A model generated the notes under the pieces. That model saw nothing but the letters and a program-made list of their open reading frames with translations, searched no databases and was not told the origin of the DNA. A program made the translations under genes and the position numbers. Below, piece after piece: positions 16,945-25,986 of a DNA stretch of 64,000 bases (position 1 is the first letter of the stretch; each line of letters opens with the position of its first letter). Source of the DNA: Aquitalea magnusonii (lineage in GTDB: Bacteria > Pseudomonadota > Gammaproteobacteria > Burkholderiales > Chromobacteriaceae); the NCBI RefSeq assembly GCF_002217795.2, contig NZ_AP018823.1, positions 1 to 64,000 of the forward strand, read 5' to 3'.

Positions 16945-17661
16945 TTATTCCCAGCCAGACAGCGAGAACAGGTAGCCGCGATTGCGTACGGTCTTGATGC
17001 GGAAAGGCTCGGTGGGATTGTCGCCCAGCTTTTTGCGCAGGCGGGAGATGGCCACGTCTATGCTGCGGTCCAGGCCGTCATAGCTGACGCCGCGCATTTC
17101 CTTAAGCAGGATGTCGCGGTTGAGGGTTTCGCCGGCATGATTGGCCAGCAGCCATAGCAGGTCGAAGTCGGAGGTGGACAGGGCAACTTTTTCCTTGCCC
17201 AGAATCACGTCGCGGCTGACCGGATCGATGGATAGCTGGCCGAAGACCAGTTTGCGCTGGGTCTTGACCGGAGCGGCTTCGTTGGCCGGTTGTGCCGGGC
17301 GCATATTGCGCAGCTGTGAGCGCAGGCGGGCCACCAGTACGGAGGGCGGCGTGGTTTTGAGAATGTAGTCGTTGGCCCCCAGTTCCAGCCCCAGGATCTG
17401 GTTCATGTCGCTGTCCAGCGAGGTCAGCATGATGATGGGGCCGTCAAAGTTGGGCCGCAGTTCACGGCAGATGGACAAGCCGTCCTTGCCGGGCAGCATG
17501 ATGTCGAGCAATACCATGTCGGGCGCTTCGCGCTCGATGGTGGCGAGCGCCGTATCTCCGCGCGGTTCGATCACCACGTCCATTTCGTGGCGGGCCAGGA
17601 AGTCGCTGATCAGCTCAGCCAGATCGGCGTCGTCTTCTACAAATACGATACGGTATGTCAT
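16945..17661 (-). CDS. rstA: Response regulator RstA (OmpR family)
   Basis: A 238-residue response regulator: receiver domain with acidic pair ED(D) at 9-11, phospho-acceptor D53 in MVLLDIMLPGKDG and K102 in DYILKTTPPS; then a winged-helix DNA-binding domain (about 135-235) with LRGVSYDGLDRSIDVAISRLR and YRIKTVRNRGYLF. SLDSDMNQILGLELGANDYILKTTPP (in part) is diagnostic for RstA rather than OmpR or PhoP. It is the first gene of rstA-rstB. Its expected target, the asr-like gene, follows rstB. No RstA box was seen in the 212 bases between rstA and the divergent chemoreceptor gene. Confidence 0.94.
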   Translation of the reverse strand: MTYRIVFVEDDADLAELISDFLARHEMDVVIEPRGDTALATIEREAPDMVLLDIMLPGKDGLSICRELRPNFDGPIIMLTSLDSDMNQILGLELGANDYILKTTPPSVLVARLRSQLRNMRPAQPANEAAPVKTQRKLVFGQLSIDPVSRDVILGKEKVALSTSDFDLLWLLANHAGETLNRDILLKEMRGVSYDGLDRSIDVAISRLRKKLGDNPTEPFRIKTVRNRGYLFSLSGWE

Positions 17662-17873
17662 GCCTTGCTATCCATCCGGTTGAATCGGTACCGGGGGAGT
17701 ATGGCGCGAGGTGCGTACAGACTCAACCATATCGCCCTTAGGCTTGGACTCTGAGGTAGATCAGACCTTTCCTAATAACCACATGGAAGGTGGGATTTTT
17801 ATTGCTAACATGAAGACTGATGTATGTGGCAAGCATGGAAAAAATAAGACCGAGAGCCAACGGGAGAGTACGG

Positions 17874-19859
17874 ATGTTTTTCAAGCGTAACACAAGCCCC
17901 ACTGTTAACCAGCCCACCAGAGCAGGGTTCCCCCCCATTCAGATTATTCGCAGCAGGACAGCTACGGTGGAGGCGGATTTGCGTGCCGCCAGCCGTGATG
18001 ATATCCAGCTGATACTTGGTTTTATCAATCCGGCGGCCAATCTGGATCAGATTGCCCGTAGTGCCGCGGCAGCCTTTCCGGGGGCCAAGGTGGTGTTGAC
18101 CACCACGGCCGGTGAATTGTGTTCGGTCAAGGCCGGGGATGCCTTGTATCTGCCGGCCAATGCCGGCTGGGACAGCATGGTGTTCCAGTTGTTTGACAAA
18201 CAGGTGCTGGCGTCAGTCCAGGTGGCCAGCGTGCCGCTGGGCTGTGAGGACATCAAGGCCGGTCAGCCCAAGGTGAGTCATGACGAGCGGGTGCGCCGGC
18301 TGATCGACAATCTGGCACGCGTGCAGCTTGGGTTCTCGATGGACTATCAGGAAGGTTTCGTGCTGACCCTGGTGGATGGCCTGTCCAATAGCGAGAGCTA
18401 TCTGATGGAGGCCATTTACGAGTCGGACCGTTTCCCCTACCTGTTCATTGGTGGCTCGGCTGGCGGTCCGCTGGATTTCTCCATGACCCGGCTGCATGAC
18501 GGCCAGAGCGTGCGCGACGGCCATGCGGTACTGGTGTTCATCAAGCTGGCACCGGCTTACCGTTATGGCGTGTTCAAATCGCAGAACTTCCAGGATACCG
18601 GCACCGCCTTCACCATTGCCAAGGCCAGTTCCGAGCTGCGCAGTGTCGAGTCGGTATTCGACCGGGATGGCAAGGTGGCCAATGTGGTGGATGTGCTGGC
18701 GCGCCATTTTTCCTGTCGCCCGGCAGAGGTGGCTGAGCGGCTGGCTAAATTCAGCTTCGGCATCAAGATCAAACATGAAATGTTTGTCCGTTCGGTACTG
18801 AGTGTGGATGCCGAACGCGGGATACTGCATTTTGCCTGTGACCTGTCTTTTGGCGAAGAGCTGCATCTGCTCAAGCAAGAAGGCCTGGTGGAACGTACGC
18901 AAAGCGATTTCACCCGCTTTACCCAGGGCAAGCCGCAAGCCATTGGCGGTTTGCTCAACGACTGTATTCTGCGCCGGCTTAACAATAGTGCCGCGCTGTC
19001 CGGCAGCAATGTCTACGGCGACATCCCGGTGGCGGGCTTTTCTTCCTTTGGCGAGCTGCTGGGGGTGAACATCAACCAGACCCAGACCGCCGTGTTCTTC
19101 TACCCCGCCCAGGAAAACTTCCAGGATGACTTCATCCAGCGCTTTCCGGTGCATTACGCCAATTTCAAAAACTACTTCTACAGCCGGGAAGTGGCGCGTG
19201 CCCAGTGTATTGACCGCATGAAGTCGCAGGTTATTCATGAGTTGCAGGGCTACAAGAGCTTTGCCAGCCAGTTGATGGAAAGCCTGCCGCTGTTCCGCCA
19301 GGCCTCCGCCGAACTGGTGACCCATCTGGTGGCCATCCAGAACGAAATTTCCCGTTTTTCCGGCAGTGTGGAGCAGGGCAACAAGACCTCGGCCAATGTC
19401 AGCCTGCGCATTGTCGAGCTGGAAAAAGATGCGCGCCAGATTGGCGATGTGATGCTGATGATCAAGAAGATCGCCGAGCAGACCAATCTGCTGGCCTTGA
19501 ACGCAGCCATCGAGGCGGCGCGTGCCGGGGAGGCTGGCCGCGGCTTTGCCGTGGTGGCCGACGAGGTACGCAAGCTGGCCAACAACACCCAGTCCAATCT
19601 GGATGCCACCGGTGGCGCGGTTGAACATGTGATGAGCGGGGTGGCGCAGGTGGGGGTGGACATGCGGCAGATGAGCGAGCATGTCAGCAGCTTTGCCGGA
19701 GAGATGCATCAGGTGGTGGAACTGCTGGGCAAGCTGACGGCATCGTCCAACAGCAGCCAGGAACAACTGGACCAGATGGTGAATAGCACCGGCGAGTTGT
19801 ACGAGCGCATGCGCAAGGTGGATCAGGACCTGGAGGCCATCCTGGCACTTGAACGCTGA
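17874..19859 (+). CDS. Soluble FIST-domain methyl-accepting chemotaxis protein
   Basis: A 661-residue chemoreceptor without any transmembrane segment. The N-terminal 400 residues are FIST_N and FIST_C domains ([25 protein letters not shown], then [23 protein letters not shown]), which are thought to bind small ligands such as amino acids. The C-terminus is an MCP signalling domain with the hairpin tip [21 protein letters not shown] near residue 530-550. The MCP part is short, so few helical heptads flank the tip. The ATG at 17874 follows GGGAGAG (17862-17868). It is divergent from rstA and transcribed alone. No CheW pentapeptide tail is seen. Confidence 0.9.
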   Translation: MFFKRNTSPTVNQPTRAGFPPIQIIRSRTATVEADLRAASRDDIQLILGFINPAANLDQIARSAAAAFPGAKVVLTTTAGELCSVKAGDALYLPANAGWDSMVFQLFDKQVLASVQVASVPLGCEDIKAGQPKVSHDERVRRLIDNLARVQLGFSMDYQEGFVLTLVDGLSNSESYLMEAIYESDRFPYLFIGGSAGGPLDFSMTRLHDGQSVRDGHAVLVFIKLAPAYRYGVFKSQNFQDTGTAFTIAKASSELRSVESVFDRDGKVANVVDVLARHFSCRPAEVAERLAKFSFGIKIKHEMFVRSVLSVDAERGILHFACDLSFGEELHLLKQEGLVERTQSDFTRFTQGKPQAIGGLLNDCILRRLNNSAALSGSNVYGDIPVAGFSSFGELLGVNINQTQTAVFFYPAQENFQDDFIQRFPVHYANFKNYFYSREVARAQCIDRMKSQVIHELQGYKSFASQLMESLPLFRQASAELVTHLVAIQNEISRFSGSVEQGNKTSANVSLRIVELEKDARQIGDVMLMIKKIAEQTNLLALNAAIEAARAGEAGRGFAVVADEVRKLANNTQSNLDATGGAVEHVMSGVAQVGVDMRQMSEHVSSFAGEMHQVVELLGKLTASSNSSQEQLDQMVNSTGELYERMRKVDQDLEAILALER

Positions 19860-19882
19860 ACCTGCCACTGCCGGTTTTCACC

Positions 19883-19915
19883 AGCCGCCGACTTGCTTGC
19901 AAGCGGCGGCTTTTT
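19883..19915 (+). terminator. Intrinsic terminator of the chemoreceptor gene
   Basis: AGCCGCCG (19883-19890) pairs with CGGCGGCT (19904-19911), with an inner CTTG/CAAG pairing, followed by TTTTT. Confidence 0.88.
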
Positions 19916-19973
19916 CATGCCTGGCTGCCGGCGGCGGCAACTCGCCGCGGTGATGAGGTGATGCAGCAGGGCA

Positions 19974-20002
19974 GTCGCCACAGGCAGTGGCGACATTTTT
20001 TT
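19974..20002 (+). terminator. Second intrinsic terminator before the cyo region
   Basis: GTCGCCAC (19974-19981), loop AGGCA, GTGGCGAC (19987-19994), then A and seven T. A textbook terminator that insulates cyo from the upstream gene or ends a short transcript. Confidence 0.9.
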
Positions 20003-20096
20003 GCAACAAAATGTAACGGTGCAAATGCTGCATTGCACCCACGATGCCCATGGCTTAAATCATTGTTGCGTCAGCCACAAGTCAGTCATTTTGTCC

Positions 20097-20110
20097 TTGA
20101 TGCAAATCAA
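20097..20110. promoter_or_regulatory. FNR/ANR binding site upstream of cyoABCDE
   Basis: TTGAT-GCAA-ATCAA is a perfect FNR/ANR palindrome (consensus TTGATnnnnATCAA). It lies about 450 bases before cyoA. In E. coli and pseudomonads the cyo genes are repressed by FNR/ANR at low oxygen, so repression is the expected effect. Confidence 0.85.
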
Positions 20111-20555
20111 ATATGCACCATTTTGAGGCATGTTTTGGCGTTAAATCAGGCGCGGGCTGGCTTGCTAAGCGCAATGAAACTGATTTGTAATAGCGCGCCC
20201 GCCACTGTGACAAATTGTCGCAGGCTTGTCAGCCCATGCCACTAGGCCGTCTGACGCTTCCAGCCCAGGTGGTGGTGTGGCGACCTTTCTTCAAGAAGGC
20301 CAGCCTGTGCGGTGCGCTAAGTTGGCACCGGAGTGCGGTATGCCTGGTACTGCCCACGGTGGCAGTCAAACCACCCATGCCGAAAGCATTGAGCGGAACG
20401 GTATTCAGCATGGACAGGGCTGCGTGTGTACGAGCCAGGTCCGGAATGCGGGGCTTCTTCCCCGCCTGTGACATCACTGATTGCGTCAAGGCTGCACCTG
20501 GCATGACACAGTCTCTCGCGTAAGCGAGCAACGAATCTTTAACCCGTAAAGTCGT

Positions 20556-21494
20556 ATGATGAGAAACTCTAGACCCACCCGCCTGTTGTGGGGGCTTTCT
20601 CCTGTCGTGACTGCACTGCTCACCGGTTGTCAGGGTGGCATTCTTGACCCGAAAGGGCAGGTTGCAGCAGATGAGAAGTCCCTGATCATCACGGCCACCG
20701 TGCTGATGTTGCTGGTTGTCATTCCGGTAATCGTGATGACTTTCCTGTTTGCCTGGAAGTACCGTGCCAGCAACAAGGACGCCATCTACACCCCCAAGTG
20801 GTCGCACTCCAACAAGATCGAGGCCGTGGTCTGGATCATTCCCATCATCATCGTGACCTGTCTGGCGGTGGTGACTTGGAAAACCACCCACAAGCTGGAC
20901 CCGTACCGCCCGCTGGATTCGGACAAGAAGCCGATCAACGTGCAGGTGGTGGCCATGAACTGGAAGTGGCTGTTCATCTATCCGGATCTGAACATCGCCA
21001 CCGTCAACCAACTGGCCTTCCCCAAGGATGTACCGGTCAACTTCCGCATCACCTCCGATGCGGCAATGAACTCCTTCTTCATCCCGCAACTGGGCGGCCA
21101 GATTTACGCCATGGCCGGCATGGAAACCAAGCTGCACCTGGTTGCCAACGAGGCGGGTACTTACAAGGGCTTCTCCGCCAATTACAGCGGTGCCGGCTTC
21201 TCCGGCATGAAGTTCAATGCCATTGCCACCGAAACGCCGGAACAGTTTGATGCCTGGGTACAGAAGGTACGCGCATCGGGCAAGGCGCTGAATGCGGATG
21301 CTTATCTCGCACTGGTGAAGCCGAGCGAGAACAATGCCGTGGCCTTCTACACCACGCCAGAACCGCGTCTGTTTGATGCCGTGCTGCATAAATACATGGC
21401 AGGCCGTCAGTCGCTGGCTGCCACGGACGACGAACTGAAGCTGGCCGCGCTGACCAAGCGTCTGTGCGAAACCCCGGCCGTCAAGGAGCAATAA
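20556..21494 (+). CDS. cyoA: Cytochrome bo3 quinol oxidase subunit II
   Basis: A 312-residue lipoprotein subunit of the terminal quinol oxidase. A signal with lipobox LLTGC (Cys25), two membrane helices (about 44-66 and 86-108) and a periplasmic cupredoxin domain (NVQVVAMNWKWLFIYPD) are visible. The CuA-binding Cys and His residues of cytochrome c oxidases are missing, as expected for quinol oxidases. FNAIATETPEQFDAWV is typical of CyoA. ATG codons at 20556 and 20559 are both possible. First gene of cyoABCDE, preceded by a long leader. Confidence 0.96.
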   Translation: MMRNSRPTRLLWGLSPVVTALLTGCQGGILDPKGQVAADEKSLIITATVLMLLVVIPVIVMTFLFAWKYRASNKDAIYTPKWSHSNKIEAVVWIIPIIIVTCLAVVTWKTTHKLDPYRPLDSDKKPINVQVVAMNWKWLFIYPDLNIATVNQLAFPKDVPVNFRITSDAAMNSFFIPQLGGQIYAMAGMETKLHLVANEAGTYKGFSANYSGAGFSGMKFNAIATETPEQFDAWVQKVRASGKALNADAYLALVKPSENNAVAFYTTPEPRLFDAVLHKYMAGRQSLAATDDELKLAALTKRLCETPAVKEQ

Positions 21495-21497
21495 TCG

Positions 21498-23540
21498 ATG
21501 TTGTTAGGCAAACTGACTCTGGATGCCATCCCTCTGCACGAGCCCATCATCGTGGCTGCGCTGTCCGGCGCAGGCCTGCTGGGCCTGGTGGTGATGGCGC
21601 TCATTACCAAATTTGGTAAATGGGGCTATTTGTGGAAAGAGTGGCTGACTTCGGTCGACCACAAGAAGATTGGCGTGATGTACATCGTCGTCGCCATGAT
21701 CATGCTGCTGCGCGGCTTTGCCGATGCACTGATGATGCGTGCCCAGTTGGCCATGGCCACCGACGGGCATCTGGGGGTCTTCCCGCCAGAGCACTATGAC
21801 CAGATCTTCACCGCGCACGGTGTGATCATGATCATCTTCATGGCCATGCCTTTCATGACCGGCCTGATGAACATCGTGGTGCCGCTGCAAATCGGCGCGC
21901 GCGATGTGGCCTTCCCCTTCCTGAACTCGCTGAGCTTCTGGCTGCTGGTGTCGGCGGTGATCCTGGTCAACCTGTCGCTGGGTGTGGGTAACTTTGCCCG
22001 TACCGGCTGGGTGGCCTATCCGCCGCTGTCCGAGCTGGGTTTCAGTCCTGATGTGGGGGTGGATTACTACACCTGGGCGCTACAGATATCCGGGATAGGG
22101 ACGACGCTGACGGCAATCAACTTCCTGGTGACCATCATCAAGATGCGCGCACCGGGCATGAAGCTGATGCAAATGCCGATCTTCACCTGGACCTGCACCT
22201 GGGCCAACGTGCTGATCGTGGCTTCCTTCCCCATCCTGACCGGCGCGCTGGCCATGCTGAGCCTGGACCGCTACCTGGACTTCCACTTCTTTACCGCTGA
22301 AGCCGGTGGCAACGCCATGATGTACCTGAACCTGTTCTGGGCCTGGGGCCATCCTGAAGTTTACATTCTGGTGCTGCCGGCTTTCGGTATCTTCTCCGAA
22401 GTCATCTCCACCTTCTCCGGCAAGCGCCTGTTTGGCCATACCTCCATGATCATCGCCAGTGGCGTGATTTCGGTGCTGGGCTTCATGGTGTGGCTGCACC
22501 ACTTCTTCACCATGGGTTCCGGTGCGGATGTGAACGCCTTCTTCGGTATTGCCACCATGGTGATTTCGGTGCCCACCGGCGTGAAGCTGTTCAACTGGCT
22601 GTTCACCATGTATCAGGGCCGTATCCGCTTTACCCCGCCGGTACTGTGGACCATGGGCTTCATGGTGACCTTCTCCATCGGCGGCATGACCGGCGTGCTG
22701 ATGGCCGTTCCGGGTGCTGACTTCGTGCTGCACAATAGCCTGTTCCTGATTGCCCACTTCCACAACACCATCATCGGTGGCGCGGTATTCGGCTATCTGG
22801 CTGGTTTCTCCTACTGGTTCCCCAAGGCCTTCGGCTTCAAGCTGAATGAAAAGCTGGGCAAGGCAGCCTTCTGGTTCTGGCAGAGCGGCTTCATGTTTGC
22901 CTTTATCCCGCTGTACATCCTGGGCTTCCTGGGCATGACCCGTCGTCTGAACCATACCGACAATCCGGCTTGGGACCCGTGGCTGTACATCGCCTGCGTG
23001 GGTGCGGTGCTGATTGCCTGCGGTATCGGCTGCCAGTTGCTGCAGATCGTGGTGAGCATCCGCGACCGCAAGAAACTGGCCGACGTGACCGGCGACCCGT
23101 GGAATGGCCATACCCTGGAATGGTCCACTTCCTCCCCGCCGCCGTTCTACAACTTTGCCGTTGTGCCGCAGGTGCATGATATCGACGCCTTCACCGACAT
23201 GAAGGAAAAGGGCGAGGCCTACAAGGTGCCGCAGAAGTACGCACCGATCCACATGCCGAGCAATACCGCCACCGGCGTGTACATCGGCGGCTTCACCACC
23301 CTGCTGGGTTTTGCCCTGATCTGGCACATCTGGTGGCTGGCGATTGTCGGCCTGGTCGGCATCATTGGTGCCATGCTGGCCCGTGCCTACGACAACAATC
23401 TGGACTACTACGTACAGCCGGATGAAGTGGAAGCAATCGAGCGTGCCCACTTTGAACAAATGGGCATTGATGTGGACAACTACAGCGAACGCGATGCTGA
23501 CCAGTCGCGTCGTGGCAGCCGTCCCACCACTACTGCTTAA
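21498..23540 (+). CDS. cyoB: Cytochrome bo3 quinol oxidase subunit I
   Basis: A 680-residue, 15-helix catalytic subunit that holds heme b, heme o3 and CuB, reduces oxygen to water and pumps protons. The CuB ligand motif with the His-Tyr crosslink is in [17 protein letters not shown], the second CuB histidine pair in WLHHFFTMG, and heme ligands in [13 protein letters not shown]. Length is close to E. coli CyoB (663). It starts four bases after cyoA. The C-terminal region beyond the heme-copper core is the usual CyoB extension. Confidence 0.98.
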   Translation: MLLGKLTLDAIPLHEPIIVAALSGAGLLGLVVMALITKFGKWGYLWKEWLTSVDHKKIGVMYIVVAMIMLLRGFADALMMRAQLAMATDGHLGVFPPEHYDQIFTAHGVIMIIFMAMPFMTGLMNIVVPLQIGARDVAFPFLNSLSFWLLVSAVILVNLSLGVGNFARTGWVAYPPLSELGFSPDVGVDYYTWALQISGIGTTLTAINFLVTIIKMRAPGMKLMQMPIFTWTCTWANVLIVASFPILTGALAMLSLDRYLDFHFFTAEAGGNAMMYLNLFWAWGHPEVYILVLPAFGIFSEVISTFSGKRLFGHTSMIIASGVISVLGFMVWLHHFFTMGSGADVNAFFGIATMVISVPTGVKLFNWLFTMYQGRIRFTPPVLWTMGFMVTFSIGGMTGVLMAVPGADFVLHNSLFLIAHFHNTIIGGAVFGYLAGFSYWFPKAFGFKLNEKLGKAAFWFWQSGFMFAFIPLYILGFLGMTRRLNHTDNPAWDPWLYIACVGAVLIACGIGCQLLQIVVSIRDRKKLADVTGDPWNGHTLEWSTSSPPPFYNFAVVPQVHDIDAFTDMKEKGEAYKVPQKYAPIHMPSNTATGVYIGGFTTLLGFALIWHIWWLAIVGLVGIIGAMLARAYDNNLDYYVQPDEVEAIERAHFEQMGIDVDNYSERDADQSRRGSRPTTTA

Positions 23541-23554
23541 CAGGTTGAGCCAAG

Positions 23555-24166
23555 ATGAGTACTTATGTAGAACACGCGCACGACGCGCATGATGACCACG
23601 AGCACCACGACAGCGGTTCGCAAACCGTGCTGGGCTTCTGGTTCTATCTGATGACCGACTGCATTCTGTTCGCCACGGCTTTTGCGGCTTATGCAGTGCT
23701 GTATCGCAATATCGCCACCGGTGTTGCGGGCAAGGAAATCTTCGAACTGCCTTATGTGATGGGTGAAACCGCAGCCCTGCTGCTGTCCTCCATCACCTAC
23801 GGCTTTGCCATGATTGCCGGTTACAAGGGCAACAAGTCGGCCGTGCTGGGCTGGCTGGCTGTCACCTTTGCCTGCGGCGCGGTGTTCATCGGCATGGAAG
23901 TGAACGAGTTTCACAATCTGATCGCCGAAGGCCATGGCCCGAATGTCAGCGCCTTCCTGTCCTCCTTCTTCGGCCTGGTTGGCCTGCACGGCCTGCACGT
24001 GACCGCCGGCCTGCTGTGGATGGCGGTGATGATGTTCGAAGTGGCCAAGACCGGCCTGACCGGCCGCGCCATGACCCGCCTGAGCTGCCTCAGCCTGTTC
24101 TGGCACTTCCTGGACATCGTGTGGATCTGCGTGTTTACCGTCGTGTACCTGAAAGGAGCCATGTAA
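23555..24166 (+). CDS. cyoC: Cytochrome bo3 quinol oxidase subunit III
   Basis: A 203-residue membrane protein of the heme-copper oxidase subunit III family with five predicted helices ([20 protein letters not shown] first; [18 protein letters not shown] last). The soluble N-terminus is rich in His and Asp ([15 protein letters not shown]), as in many CyoC proteins. The stop codon shares its last base with the start codon of cyoD. Confidence 0.96.
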   Translation: MSTYVEHAHDAHDDHEHHDSGSQTVLGFWFYLMTDCILFATAFAAYAVLYRNIATGVAGKEIFELPYVMGETAALLLSSITYGFAMIAGYKGNKSAVLGWLAVTFACGAVFIGMEVNEFHNLIAEGHGPNVSAFLSSFFGLVGLHGLHVTAGLLWMAVMMFEVAKTGLTGRAMTRLSCLSLFWHFLDIVWICVFTVVYLKGAM

Positions 24167-24489
24167 TGAGCCAGGCACATGAACACGCCGCCGACCACGG
24201 CAGCGTAAAAAGCTACCTCACCGGCTTCGTGCTGGCTGTCATCCTCACCGCCATTCCGTTCTGGATGGTGATGAGCGGCAGCTTCACCAAGCAGGCCACC
24301 GTCATCGGCATCTTCGGCTTCGCCGTGGTGCAGATCATCGTGCACCTCAAGTACTTCCTGCATCTGAACTTCACCAAGGACGGCAAGCTCAACAGCTTCT
24401 CCTTCCTGTTCACCGCGATGATCATCGTGATGCTGGTTGGCCTGTCGGTGTGGATCATCTCCACCGCCGATGCGCTGATGCTGCGCTGA
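24166..24489 (+). CDS. cyoD: Cytochrome bo3 quinol oxidase subunit IV
   Basis: A 107-residue protein with three membrane helices ([60 protein letters not shown]). Subunit IV helps assemble CuB in subunit I. The ATG at 24166 overlaps the cyoC stop by one base (TAATG) and follows GGAG. The frame is open further upstream inside cyoC, which is a shadow. Confidence 0.95.
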   Translation: MSQAHEHAADHGSVKSYLTGFVLAVILTAIPFWMVMSGSFTKQATVIGIFGFAVVQIIVHLKYFLHLNFTKDGKLNSFSFLFTAMIIVMLVGLSVWIISTADALMLR

Positions 24490-24500
24490 GCCGGGACGTG

Positions 24501-25385
24501 ATGAAACTCAAGCGCTATTTGCAGGTGACCAAGCCGGGCATCATCTTCGGCAACCTCATCTCCACCGTGGGTGGTTTCTTGCTGGCATCGCAGGGTCGTC
24601 TGGACTGGACCCTGCTGCTGGCCACGGTGGTCGGCTTGTCGCTGGTGGTGGCCTCCGGCTGCGCCATCAACAACTGCATCGACCGCGATATCGACGCGCG
24701 CATGGCCCGCACCCAGAAACGGGTGCTGGTGACCGGTGACATGAGCCCCAAGGCGGCGCTGGCGCATGGTTTTGTGCTGGGTGTTGCCGGCTTTGTCACG
24801 CTGGCCATCTGGACCAATGTGCTGGCCTTGTGCTGTGCGCTGTTCGGTTTCCTGATCTATGTCGGCGTGTACAGCCTGTACATGAAGCGCAAGTCGGTAT
24901 ACGGCACCCTGGTGGGCAGCCTGTCCGGCGCAGTACCGCCGGTGGCGGGCTACTGTGCCGCCAGCGGCCGCTTTGACAGCGGTGCTGCCATCCTGCTGCT
25001 GATGTTCTGCCTGTGGCAGATGCCGCACTCCTACGCCATCGCCATCTTCCGCTTCAAGGACTACGAAGCGGCCAAGATTCCGGTGCTGCCGGTGGTGAAG
25101 GGCATTTCCGAGGCCAAGCAGCAGATCGTGCTGTACATCCTGGCTTTTGCTGTTGCCACCTTGCTGTTGGTGTTCTACGGCTATGCCGGTTATGGCTACC
25201 TGGCGGTAGCCTGTGCCACCAGCCTGTGGTGGCTGAAGATGGCGCTGTCAGGTTACAAGGAAAGCACCGATGACCGCGTCTGGGCGCGTCAGGTGTTCTT
25301 CTTCTCCATCATTACCGTCACCGCACTGTCGGTGATGATGGCGGTGGATGGTCAGGTACCGGCGCATATCGGCTGGATGCTGTAA
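24501..25385 (+). CDS. cyoE: Heme o synthase (protoheme IX farnesyltransferase)
   Basis: A 294-residue UbiA-family prenyltransferase that adds a farnesyl group to heme b, giving the heme o used by CyoB. The first aspartate-rich motif [17 protein letters not shown] (about residues 55-71) and the [21 protein letters not shown] region are diagnostic. About nine membrane helices are predicted. The ATG at 24501 begins the conserved [13 protein letters not shown]. Last gene of the operon, followed by a terminator. Confidence 0.96.
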   Translation: MKLKRYLQVTKPGIIFGNLISTVGGFLLASQGRLDWTLLLATVVGLSLVVASGCAINNCIDRDIDARMARTQKRVLVTGDMSPKAALAHGFVLGVAGFVTLAIWTNVLALCCALFGFLIYVGVYSLYMKRKSVYGTLVGSLSGAVPPVAGYCAASGRFDSGAAILLLMFCLWQMPHSYAIAIFRFKDYEAAKIPVLPVVKGISEAKQQIVLYILAFAVATLLLVFYGYAGYGYLAVACATSLWWLKMALSGYKESTDDRVWARQVFFFSIITVTALSVMMAVDGQVPAHIGWML

Positions 25386-25404
25386 GCACTGCCCGCATCA
25401 GATC

Positions 25405-25446
25405 AAACCTCCGCCTGCAGCCTGCCTGCCGCGGAGGTTTTTCTTT
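25405..25446 (+). terminator. Intrinsic terminator of cyoABCDE
   Basis: AAACCTCCGC (25405-25414) pairs with GCGGAGGTTT (25431-25440), followed by TTCTTT. Confidence 0.87.
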
Positions 25447-25499
25447 GCCTGGGCTGGGGCTGTAATCGGTACACAAACTGTCAGTATTTTAATGTCTTA

Positions 25500-25961
25500 C
25501 TAATCTACATCGATCAGTCTCCCATTAACTTCTCTCTTGTAGTTGACGGTGAACTCAACTCCGCCAACCCCTTCGATATAGCCCATTACAATAGCCTCGT
25601 AGTTTTTTTTGGAGTCATATTTTGATATTAATTTTGATTGTAGGCATTTGTTTATGGGTTGGCCGTATTTTATTATTGGTGGAAATTCTGGTTTGCAGTT
25701 TTTTGATTTTTCATTTGAAATCAGCCAGGCCATTTTATTTTCGTTTTTTGCGTGATGTTCTATTACGTTAATGGTAATAATGTAAACATGCTTTCCGGGA
25801 AATTCATTTCTTATTTGGTTTAGTCCATTCCTCATATCTAAAACCAAGCTATTTTTAAGCATAGTTACTTCCGCATAAGGTCCTTGTGGCATGTATGCGA
25901 AAGCCAAGCCGTGATGTAGCAGTATGCAATTGATGAGGGCTGTTTTTATTAATTTACCCAT
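25500..25961 (-). CDS. Small exported protein, paralogue of the 27.3-kb gene (immunity candidate)
   Basis: A 153-residue AT-rich gene whose product has a signal peptide (MGKLIKTALINCILLHHGLAFA). It is related to the protein at 27302-27724: both contain FPGKxxYIxxIN, a shared CKxxFPxIIxYGQxxxxCL pattern with two cysteines, and a VEF near the end. I recognise no named family. AAGGA precedes the ATG at 25961. The IS element is inserted only 26 bases upstream of the start, so the original promoter is probably cut off. Position downstream of vgrG and export to the periplasm suggest an immunity protein against a type VI effector; this is inference. Confidence 0.7.
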   Translation of the reverse strand: MGKLIKTALINCILLHHGLAFAYMPQGPYAEVTMLKNSLVLDMRNGLNQIRNEFPGKHVYIITINVIEHHAKNENKMAWLISNEKSKNCKPEFPPIIKYGQPINKCLQSKLISKYDSKKNYEAIVMGYIEGVGGVEFTVNYKREVNGRLIDVD

Positions 25962-25986
25962 GTTAATTCCTTTTTTTTGCATTGTA

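Larger units (their letters stand above)
19916..20555 (+). other. 640-base gap: second terminator, FNR box and structured cyo leader
   Basis: No convincing gene. It holds an intrinsic terminator (19974-20002), an FNR/ANR box (20097-20110) and then about 450 bases before cyoA with several perfect hairpins: GGTGC/GCACC (20311-20329), ACTGCC/GGCAGT (20349-20366), GCGGGG/CCCCGC (20448-20465) and CTCGC-GTAA-GCGAG (20515-20528). Short open frames (for example 20215-20523) have no ribosome site and an unlikely composition. I recognise no known riboswitch. Confidence 0.65.

Noticed and set aside
20215..20523. 102-residue open frame in the cyo leader
   Set aside because: No ribosome site, atypical composition, overlaps the hairpins of the leader.
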